Of a stretch of DNA of 5,505 nt, positions 1 through 5,505 are shown one piece after another (position 1 is the first letter of the stretch; each line of letters starts with the position of its first letter). The notes below the pieces were generated by a model. That model was not told where the DNA came from, searched no databases, and worked only from the letters and a program-made list of their open reading frames with translations. Position numbers and translations under genes: made by a program. The stretch spans positions 1 through 5,505 of the forward strand of contig JAQVHJ010000179.1 of NCBI GenBank assembly GCA_028696285.1, given 5' to 3'. The stretch comes from a bacterium (GTDB lineage Bacteria; AUK180; JAQVHJ01).

Positions 1-2474
1 AGTATCCTTTAGCCGTTGAAAATATTAGAAAGGCGATTGAAAAGGCGAGGGAATACGGTTTCTTAGGTAAGAATATCTTGGGAACCGATTTCTGTTTTGA
101 TATCAGAATTCTTGAAGGCGCAGGAGCTTTTGTTTGCGGGGAAGAAACCTCGTTAATTCATTCTATTGAAGGAATGCGGGGAGTTCCGACTCAACGTCCT
201 CCATATCCTGCTAAAAAGGGTTTATTCAATAAACCAACAAATATAAACAACGTAGAAACGCTTGCAAACGTTTCTTTAATTTTAAAGAAAGGTGCAGATT
301 GGTTTTCGAAAACGGGAACAGAAACCAGCAAGGGAACGAAGATCTTTTCTTTAGTCGGAAAAGTCCGAAATACGGGGCTGGTAGAAGTTCCCATGGGGAC
401 GACCTTAAGAGAAATTATCTTTGAAATGGGGGGTGGAATTCCTGACAACAAGGCTTTTAAAGCGGTTCAGACGGGAGGGCCTTCCGGTGGATGTATCCCC
501 AAAAAGCTCCTTGATCTTCCTATTGACTATGAATCCCTGGCAAAAGCCGGTTCTATAATGGGGTCGGGGGGTATGATAGTTCTTGATGAAAGAACATGCA
601 TGGTGGATCTTTCCAAATATTTTCTTAACTTCCTCAAAGATGAATCTTGCGGCAAGTGCGTACCCTGCAGGGAAGGTATTCAGAGAATGCATCAAATTCT
701 CACGAAAATCACTGACGGAAAAGCTACTCTTGAGCATCTTTCTCTATTAGAGGAATTAGCAAATGTTGTTAAGAACACATCGATGTGCGGATTGGGACAG
801 ACATCTGCTAATCCGGTTCTTGCTACCTTAAAATACTTTAAAGATGAGTATCTCGAACATATTTTACGGAAAAGATGTAAGGCAATGGTATGTAAGGAGA
901 TTGTTTCTTCGCCATGCCAACATGCTTGTCCCATAGATACAGATGCATCTGTTTACATCTCTTTAATTTCAAAAGGAGAATATGAAGAGGCTGTTAAGGC
1001 AATTGACAAGAATCCTTTTTCAGGAGTTCTCTCAAGAGTATGCAGTCATCCCTGCGAAGGAGTCTGTAGATCCGGTGATACCGGAGAACCGATAGGAATC
1101 AGGGATTTAAAGAGATTTGCAATTGATTGGGCGTTGAAAAATAACAAGGTTAAAAAAATTGAGATTAAATCCCCTTTGAAAAATGAAAAGATCGCAATTA
1201 TCGGAGCGGGACCGTCGGGATTGTCTTGTGCTTTTTTCCTTGCCAAGGAAGGTTATCAAGTTACCGTCTTTGAGAAACAGGCTTACGAAGGTGGAATGCT
1301 TGTTTCAGGAATTCCTAAGTTCCGTCTTCCAAGAGATATTGTTAAAAACGATATTGATCACATAAAGAAACTCGGTGTGAAAATCGAACTGAATAAAACA
1401 ATTGGAAAGGATTTTACTTTAGAGGATTTAAAGAAGCAGAGATTCAAGGCAATTTATCTTGCAATGGGAGCATACAGTTCAATAAAATTAAATATCCCGG
1501 GGGAAGATGCGAAGGGTGTATATCATGGAATTCATGTTCTTGAGTCATTAAATATCAGTAAAAACATTAGTCTTGGTCCCAGGGTTGGAATTATTGGCGG
1601 AGGAAATGCAGCCATTGACGCAGCAAGAGGGGTCATGCGCCTTTTAAGTTCTGATCAGCAGATAGGAGGATTAACAGAATATTCTTCAATAGATGCTGCT
1701 CGCGGATTATTGCGAACAGGTTCCGTCAGGAATGTTACAATTTATTATAGACGAACCATCGCTGAGATGCCTGCTTATCACGAAGAGATAGATGCGGCAT
1801 TTGACGAAGGCGTCGAAATCGAGTTTTTGGTATCGCCTAAAAAGATAATCAAGGACAGTAAGACCGGAAAATTAAAGGGTGTCGAATTTATAAAAATGGC
1901 TTTAGGGAAAGAGGATGAATCCGGTAGAAGGCGTCCTGAACCGATTCCGGGTTCTGAATATATAAACGAATTTGACTCTTTAATTATTGCCACCGGAGAA
2001 AAACCCGATGTCTCTTATTTAAACAATGAAGGGTTAGAGATTACAGACCATGGAACAATTTCTGTCCAAAGCGCCGCGTTAAATACAAATATTCCGGGGA
2101 TATTTGCAGGTGGGGATGTTGTTACTGGTCCCAATACTGTTGTTGACGCAATCTCTGCAGGAAAAACAGCTGCGGCGTCCATCATACAATTCTGTTCAGG
2201 AAAAAAGATTGAGAAGGAATATAAAGTTACAAGGCCGTGTAAATATATTGAACCTGTTGAATTAACAGAGGAAGAGATCTTCACATTAAGAAGACAGGTA
2301 ATGCCTCGTAAGGAGAAGACAAAAGTCCTTGATTTTCAAGAGGTTGAAATTGGCTTGACAGAAGAACAAGCAATAAAGGAAGCGAAAAGATGCCTTCATT
2401 GCGACTTAGAAACAACTGAAGGAAAACAATCAATGGAAAAACTAAAAACCTCTTCAAGTAATACAGGAGTATAA
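1..2474 (+). CDS. NuoF/HydB-type NADH-binding subunit fused to a GltD/NfnB-type NADPH:FAD oxidoreductase (5'-partial)
   Basis: The frame is open from base 3 to the TAA at 2472-2474 (823 full codons), so the start lies upstream; the TTG at 78 is internal, because the codons before it read as NuoF sequence. Domains in order: the second half of the NuoF FMN/NADH fold, with the loop GAGAFVCGEETSL at 117-155; an SLBB-like domain at about 333-495; and the NuoF [4Fe-4S] site ESCGKCVPC with Cys codons at 648, 657, 666 and 786. A HydB-like linker (Cys at 876 and 891) follows, then a GltD-type N-terminal iron-sulfur domain (Cys at 915, 927, 1041, 1053, 1065). The FAD motif GAGPSG is at 1203-1220, the NAD(P)H motif GGGNAA at 1596-1613, and GGDVVTGP at 2109-2132. 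The Arg pair in YYRRT (1749-1754) is the usual NADPH 2'-phosphate site in this family. The C-terminus carries RCLHCDL (Cys at 2391 and 2400). Inferred role: cytoplasmic electron exchange among NAD(H), NADP(H) and iron-sulfur partners. At least 100 N-terminal residues are missing. The next gene starts 2 bases after the stop. Confidence 0.93.
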   Translation, partial: YPLAVENIRKAIEKAREYGFLGKNILGTDFCFDIRILEGAGAFVCGEETSLIHSIEGMRGVPTQRPPYPAKKGLFNKPTNINNVETLANVSLILKKGADWFSKTGTETSKGTKIFSLVGKVRNTGLVEVPMGTTLREIIFEMGGGIPDNKAFKAVQTGGPSGGCIPKKLLDLPIDYESLAKAGSIMGSGGMIVLDERTCMVDLSKYFLNFLKDESCGKCVPCREGIQRMHQILTKITDGKATLEHLSLLEELANVVKNTSMCGLGQTSANPVLATLKYFKDEYLEHILRKRCKAMVCKEIVSSPCQHACPIDTDASVYISLISKGEYEEAVKAIDKNPFSGVLSRVCSHPCEGVCRSGDTGEPIGIRDLKRFAIDWALKNNKVKKIEIKSPLKNEKIAIIGAGPSGLSCAFFLAKEGYQVTVFEKQAYEGGMLVSGIPKFRLPRDIVKNDIDHIKKLGVKIELNKTIGKDFTLEDLKKQRFKAIYLAMGAYSSIKLNIPGEDAKGVYHGIHVLESLNISKNISLGPRVGIIGGGNAAIDAARGVMRLLSSDQQIGGLTEYSSIDAARGLLRTGSVRNVTIYYRRTIAEMPAYHEEIDAAFDEGVEIEFLVSPKKIIKDSKTGKLKGVEFIKMALGKEDESGRRRPEPIPGSEYINEFDSLIIATGEKPDVSYLNNEGLEITDHGTISVQSAALNTNIPGIFAGGDVVTGPNTVVDAISAGKTAAASIIQFCSGKKIEKEYKVTRPCKYIEPVELTEEEIFTLRRQVMPRKEKTKVLDFQEVEIGLTEEQAIKEAKRCLHCDLETTEGKQSMEKLKTSSSNTGV
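1614..1718 (+). repeat. Protein-level direct repeat inside the NADPH-binding Rossmann domain
   Basis: The segment IDAARGVMRL (1614-1643) is echoed by IDAARGLLRT (1689-1718) exactly 75 bases, or 25 codons, downstream. Seven of ten residues are identical and two more are conservative. All six codons of the shared IDAARG use different synonyms, with 11 of 18 bases identical, so this is not a recent DNA duplication. In GltD/NfnB relatives, the helix after GGGNxA normally occurs once and leads straight to the strand before the YRR motif. The second copy has that spacing to YYRRT, so the 25 residues between look like an old in-frame duplication or insertion. Chance resemblance is possible. Confidence 0.5.
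2465..2469 (+). promoter_or_regulatory. Ribosome binding site of the NuoG-like gene, inside the upstream gene
   Basis: AGGAG lies 7 bases before the ATG at 2477 and within the last codons of the fusion gene. With only two bases between stop and start, translation of the two genes is probably coupled, which fits subunits of one complex made in fixed ratio. Confidence 0.75.
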
Positions 2475-2476
2475 TC

Positions 2477-3193
2477 ATGCCCAATATAAGTTTAGATGGA
2501 AACATTTTCAATGCCCCTGACGGGTGGACGATTCTCGAGGCGGCAAATTTTCTTGGAATAGAAATACCGACATTATGTTATGAAGAAGGCCTTTCTGCTT
2601 GGGGTGGGTGCAGGTTATGCCTCGTTGAGATTGGAGAAGGAGAGAGGGCGAAGCTGGTTACTTCCTGCACTTATCCTGTTGAAGAAGGTCTTGTTATCAG
2701 AACTGCAACTAAAAAAGTTGTTGAATCAAGAAAAATGATAATAGAGCTTTTGATCGCTCAATGTCCCACTTCTAAGACATTACAGGACCTCGCATCAAAG
2801 TTCGGGGTTCAGAAAATCCGTTTTGACCCAAAGTGGGAGGATTGTATTTATTGTGGATTGTGCGTAAGAATTTGTTCGGAACAGATGATGGCTGGAGCAA
2901 TTGGTTTTGCTTTTAGGGGAGATAAATTAAAAATCACCACGCCTTTTGATGAAAAATCCGAAATCTGCAGACGATGCGGCGGATGTATGTACATTTGCCC
3001 GGCCTGTAGCCAGAGGTGCCCGGGAAGTGACGAAACAAAGGTTCTTTGCGGCGCATGTTACAACAGTCTGCAACCGACATGTTTAGATATCTATGATAAT
3101 TATATGTGCTATGAAGGATTAAAGGGTGATTGCGGTACATGTATCCGTGAAAAACCGGAACAAAAAAATATTGATACAAAAAAACAAAAATAA
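2477..3193 (+). CDS. NuoG/HoxU-like iron-sulfur subunit with [2Fe-2S] and two [4Fe-4S] motifs and a Cys-rich tail
   Basis: This 238-residue protein is probably the electron-wire subunit of the oxidoreductase formed with the upstream fusion protein. Residues 1-80 form a plant-type [2Fe-2S] domain with Cys34, Cys45, Cys48 and Cys64 (CX10CX2CX15C). Residues 85-115 match the NuoG segment that normally carries an HX3CX2CX5C cluster, but only Cys96 remains (AQCPTSKTLQDLA), so that cluster should be absent. Residues 123-174 are a two-cluster ferredoxin domain: CX2CX2CX3C at 123-133 and again at 164-174. Residues 175-222 hold eight more cysteines (177, 181, 191, 194, 202, 211, 219, 222), which may bind a metal or another cluster. 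The tail is Lys-rich. The molybdopterin-oxidoreductase part of full NuoG and the H-cluster domain of HydA are both missing, so it is neither a complex I NuoG nor a hydrogenase. There is no signal peptide or membrane segment, so it should be cytoplasmic. The ATG start is supported by AGGAG 7 bases upstream. Confidence 0.9.
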   Translation: MPNISLDGNIFNAPDGWTILEAANFLGIEIPTLCYEEGLSAWGGCRLCLVEIGEGERAKLVTSCTYPVEEGLVIRTATKKVVESRKMIIELLIAQCPTSKTLQDLASKFGVQKIRFDPKWEDCIYCGLCVRICSEQMMAGAIGFAFRGDKLKITTPFDEKSEICRRCGGCMYICPACSQRCPGSDETKVLCGACYNSLQPTCLDIYDNYMCYEGLKGDCGTCIREKPEQKNIDTKKQK

Positions 3194-3203
3194 GCGAAAA
3201 AGG

Positions 3204-3212
3204 AAAAGGAGG
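3204..3212 (+). promoter_or_regulatory. Strong ribosome binding site that fixes a GTG start
   Basis: AAAAGGAGG, close to a full anti-16S match, ends 5 bases before the GTG at 3218. The preceding in-frame stop at 3191 leaves no earlier start, and the first in-frame ATG (3299) has no comparable site and would cut directly before the cysteine motif. GTG at 3218 is therefore the best start for the synthase-like gene. Confidence 0.8.
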
Positions 3213-3217
3213 AAAAG

Positions 3218-4798
3218 GTGTCACTATCAAAGATAAATAGAAGCGCGGCTACTCTTACAAAGAACAGGACGGTTGATTCAGTTGTTCCGAACAGTGGGAT
3301 GTGCGCAACCTGTGTTGACGGCTGTATTGGTATGTGCGAAATCGGTAAGTCGGCCTATCGTGGACATGAGGTAATTTATCCGCAACCTTTCGGGATTATT
3401 ACAACTGCAGGAACAAAAGAATACCCGGTAGACCTGTCTCATTTTTCCATAATGGGAACTTTTATGGGAGCACATGGAATAGAAGGTGATTCAGACAAAG
3501 CAATTTTCTCAAATGTCTCCCTTGAAAGAGAAATTTGTCCGAATAATCCCTTAAAAGTAAAATTACCTTTTGTCATTCCCGGTTTAGGTTCCACAAATAT
3601 CGCAAAAGTAAACTGGGATGGCTTAGCCATCGGTTCCGCGATCGCAGGATTTTGTTTAACAATTGGGGAAAACGTTGCTGCAATGGATCCGGAATCCGAA
3701 CTGAAGAATGACCGCGTTGTTAACGCTCCCGACCTTAACAGAAGGGTTAAACTCTATAAGGACTGGCAAGAGAAGGGTGTTGGCGACATAATACTCCAGG
3801 CAAATGTTGAAGATACAAGGTTAAAGGTTCAGGAATATGCCATCGAAAAACTTGGCGTTGAAACCGTTGAATTAAAATGGGGACAAGGCGCAAAGAATAT
3901 CGGTGGAGAAGTAAAGTTAAAAACCCTTGAACGCGCCCAAATGCTTTATAAGCGCGGGTATATCGTCCTCCCGGACCCGACAAACCCGACAGTAATTGAG
4001 GCTTTTAAAAGAGGGGCATTTACAGAATTTGAGAGACATTCAAGGGTTGGAATGCCGGACGAAGCATCTTTTGTAAAAAGGGTGGAAGAACTGCGAAAAG
4101 CCGGGGCAAAGAGAGTTTTTCTTAAAACCGGCGCATACCGTCCCGCGGACCTTGCAAGAACATTAAAATGGGCATCCAAAGCAAAGATTGACATGCTCAC
4201 CGTTGACGGAGCAGGCGGGGGAACAGGTATGAGCCCCTGGAGAATGATGAATGAATGGGGTGTCCCCGGGGTTGAGCTATGGTCATTGCTTTATAAATAT
4301 ACAGACATACTTAAGAAAAAAGGTGAATATATTCCGTCATTAGCTATTGCAAGCGGATTCACTTTTGAAGACCAGATATTTAAGGGATTAGCTCTTGGTG
4401 CGCCTTACTTCCACATGATTGGAATGGCAAGATCAATGCTTGCAGCAGCGATGGTAGGAAAAACAATCGGAAAATCAATTGATGAATATAAAGTCCCTGT
4501 TTATATTGAAAGATTTGGGACAACAAAGGAAGATATCTTTATTACCGCAGCTGACTTAAAGAAAAAATACGGCGCGGATTTTGATAAGATTCCGACAGGC
4601 GCATTGGGCGTTTATACCTATGCGGAGAGATTGGCTCAGGGACTAAAGCAGATCATGGCAGGATCCAGAAAGTTTAAGTTGGAATTTATTACCAGAGATG
4701 ACATTGCCGCGCTCACAAAAGATGCTGCGGAAAGAAGCGGTATTACCTATATTATGGATGTTGATAAAAGAGAAGCAGAGGATATTTTGAATTCATAG
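3218..4798 (+). CDS. Glutamate-synthase-like FMN-binding protein (GltB synthase domain only) with N-terminal Cys motif
   Basis: This 526-residue protein corresponds to the FMN-binding (beta/alpha)8 synthase domain of glutamate synthase. Visible family features are KWGQGAK at 220-226, matching the family's SQGAK element, and DGAGGGTGMSP at 330-340, matching the phosphate-binding GGTGASP element. Later segments LAIASGF and FKGLALGAPY fit the last barrel strands. Three things are unusual. There is no class II glutaminase domain and no C-terminal GXGXG domain, so ammonia cannot come from glutamine within this chain. The Cys triplet that binds the 3Fe-4S cluster in classical enzymes is missing; after Cys146 there are no cysteines at all. 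The N-terminus has Cys29, Cys32, Cys36 and Cys40 (CX2CX3CX3C; bases 3302-3337), a likely iron-sulfur or metal site. It lies between electron-transfer genes and a glutamate dehydrogenase, so reductive glutamate formation from 2-oxoglutarate is plausible, but another FMN-dependent reaction is possible. I believe similar proteins exist in anaerobes under the name 'FMN-binding glutamate synthase family'. Confidence 0.87.
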   Translation: MSLSKINRSAATLTKNRTVDSVVPNSGMCATCVDGCIGMCEIGKSAYRGHEVIYPQPFGIITTAGTKEYPVDLSHFSIMGTFMGAHGIEGDSDKAIFSNVSLEREICPNNPLKVKLPFVIPGLGSTNIAKVNWDGLAIGSAIAGFCLTIGENVAAMDPESELKNDRVVNAPDLNRRVKLYKDWQEKGVGDIILQANVEDTRLKVQEYAIEKLGVETVELKWGQGAKNIGGEVKLKTLERAQMLYKRGYIVLPDPTNPTVIEAFKRGAFTEFERHSRVGMPDEASFVKRVEELRKAGAKRVFLKTGAYRPADLARTLKWASKAKIDMLTVDGAGGGTGMSPWRMMNEWGVPGVELWSLLYKYTDILKKKGEYIPSLAIASGFTFEDQIFKGLALGAPYFHMIGMARSMLAAAMVGKTIGKSIDEYKVPVYIERFGTTKEDIFITAADLKKKYGADFDKIPTGALGVYTYAERLAQGLKQIMAGSRKFKLEFITRDDIAALTKDAAERSGITYIMDVDKREAEDILNS

Positions 4799-4837
4799 TA
4801 TTTTTATTTTACTAATTTTAAAAAGGAGCTCTAAGAA
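4799..4837 (+). promoter_or_regulatory. Short AT-rich intergenic gap with ribosome binding site for the dehydrogenase gene
   Basis: The first two thirds of this 39-base gap are almost entirely A and T. AAGGAG at 4823-4828 lies 9 bases before the ATG at 4838. I see no GC-rich stem followed by a T tract, so nothing supports a terminator. The gap is the longest in the cluster and too short to judge a separate promoter. Confidence 0.6.
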
Positions 4838-5505
4838 ATGAGTCCAAAAAAGATCAATGTCTACGAAAGTGTGACACAGCAGTTTAATAAAGCTGCCGAC
4901 CTTATGGGTTTGGATCCTGACGTACGAAGGATTCTAGCCAAACCCCAGAATGAAATTGTAGTAAATTTCCCGTTCATAAAAGATGACGGAAGTATTGGCG
5001 TTCTAACGGGATACCGAGTCCAGCACAACAATGTTCTCGGACCGTATAAGGGCGGGTTAAGATTTCACCCGGCTGTTAATATTGATGAAGTGAGAGCGTT
5101 AGCTACATGGATGACATGGAAATCGGCAATCATGAACATTCCATTCGGTGGCGCAAAAGGAGGGATTCAGATAGACCCGGCAAAATACTCAAAAGGCGAA
5201 CTAATGAGAATTACCCGGCGATTCACGTATGCCCTCGGTAATAATATCGGACCCGAATATGATGTTCCTGCTCCGGATGTCAACACGAATCCGCAAATAA
5301 TGGCGTGGATCCTTGACACATATCTTACCACCAGGCCTCCGCTTGAAAGGCATCGCTCTGTTCATGTCGTAACAGGAAAACCGGTTGAGTCCGGCGGTAG
5401 TATCGGACGTAACAAGGCAACCGGACAGGGTATTGTTTATACAATCGAACAGTGGGCAAAAGATAAAAAATTCAACCTAAAAGGCGCGAAGTATTTTGTT
5501 CAGGG
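4838..5505 (+). CDS. gdhA: Glutamate dehydrogenase, Glu/Leu/Phe/Val dehydrogenase family (3'-partial)
   Basis: The first 222 codons of an enzyme that usually has about 410-450 residues are present; the frame is still open at the window end. The family catalyses reversible NAD(P)-dependent reductive amination of 2-oxoglutarate to glutamate in the cytoplasm. The substrate domain is intact: GPYKGGLRFHP at 68-78 includes substrate-binding Lys71; TWKSA includes Lys95; PFGGAKGG at 102-109 includes the catalytic Lys107; and APDVNTN at 145-151 includes the catalytic Asp147. VTGKPVESGGSIGR and KATGQG follow and lead into the nucleotide-binding domain. The sequence stops at KYFVQG, just at the first strand of the Rossmann fold, so NAD versus NADP preference cannot be read. 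The segment TTRPPLERHRS, before VTGKP, is longer and more charged than I expect for the family. The ATG start has a good ribosome binding site and the expected N-terminal length. It lies 39 bases after the synthase-like gene, and is probably co-transcribed with it. A dehydrogenase acting on another amino acid is unlikely but not excluded. Confidence 0.93.
   Translation, partial: MSPKKINVYESVTQQFNKAADLMGLDPDVRRILAKPQNEIVVNFPFIKDDGSIGVLTGYRVQHNNVLGPYKGGLRFHPAVNIDEVRALATWMTWKSAIMNIPFGGAKGGIQIDPAKYSKGELMRITRRFTYALGNNIGPEYDVPAPDVNTNPQIMAWILDTYLTTRPPLERHRSVHVVTGKPVESGGSIGRNKATGQGIVYTIEQWAKDKKFNLKGAKYFVQ

Noticed and set aside
78..80. TTG as the start of the first gene
   Set aside because: The 25 codons before it (3-77) are in frame, without a stop, and read as NuoF sequence. 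The essential N-terminal NADH-binding part would also be missing. The gene enters from outside the window.
840..930. A possible artificial join or frameshift between the NuoF and GltD parts
   Set aside because: The frame is continuous, the linker keeps the HydB-like RCKAMVC and the GltD-like CPID motifs, and composition does not change across it. It looks like a true fusion.
1183..1365. Small plus-strand open frame of 60 codons
   Set aside because: It overlaps the FAD-binding part of the fusion protein in another frame and has no recognisable motif.
2477..3193. Hydrogenase (HydA) or complex I NuoG
   Set aside because: The protein ends at 238 residues, with no H-cluster domain and no molybdopterin-type domain, and the NuoG His/Cys cluster is missing.
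191..4200. Several minus-strand open frames of 60-110 codons
   Set aside because: All lie opposite strong coding sequence, show no recognisable domain, and are explained as shadows of the plus-strand genes.
4799..4837. Terminator or promoter between the synthase-like and dehydrogenase genes
   Set aside because: The T and A tracts are not preceded by a GC-rich stem, and no clear -35/-10 pair with proper spacing fits in the gap.

Overview
The window is a compact, fully plus-strand anaerobic redox and nitrogen-assimilation gene cluster of four genes, cut at both ends. In order it holds: (1) the 3' part of a large flavin/iron-sulfur protein, in which a NuoF/HydB-type NADH-binding module runs directly into a GltD/NfnB-type NADPH:FAD oxidoreductase (bases 1-2474); (2) a 238-residue NuoG/HoxU-like iron-sulfur subunit with a [2Fe-2S] domain, two [4Fe-4S] ferredoxin motifs and an unusual cysteine-rich tail (2477-3193); (3) a 526-residue protein related to the FMN-binding synthase domain of glutamate synthase, with no glutaminase domain (3218-4798); and (4) the first 222 codons of a Glu/Leu/Phe/Val-type glutamate dehydrogenase (4838 to the window end).

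Gaps between genes are 2, 24 and 39 bases. Each downstream gene has a clear AGGAG-type ribosome binding site, and I see no convincing terminator or promoter between them. They probably form one transcription unit that starts upstream of the window. No RNA gene, mobile element, CRISPR array or long non-coding stretch is present.

Working model (inference): genes 1 and 2, perhaps with an upstream NuoE-like subunit outside the window, form a soluble NAD(H)/NADP(H)/ferredoxin oxidoreductase. Its module set resembles the Sporomusa-type transhydrogenase StnABC, but here the GltD module is joined to the NuoF subunit rather than to the NuoG-like subunit. The adjacent glutamate-synthase-like flavoprotein and the glutamate dehydrogenase suggest that this redox module serves glutamate synthesis or oxidation. 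The synthase-like protein lacks the usual 3Fe-4S cysteines and carries a CX2CX3CX3C motif at its N-terminus instead, so its real reaction is uncertain.

Organism: the moderate, AT-leaning base composition, strong Shine-Dalgarno sites and oxygen-sensitive iron-sulfur enzymes point to a bacterial anaerobe. The glutamate dehydrogenase resembles, from memory, those of Planctomycetota and other deep-branching bacteria, but I cannot assign a phylum with confidence.
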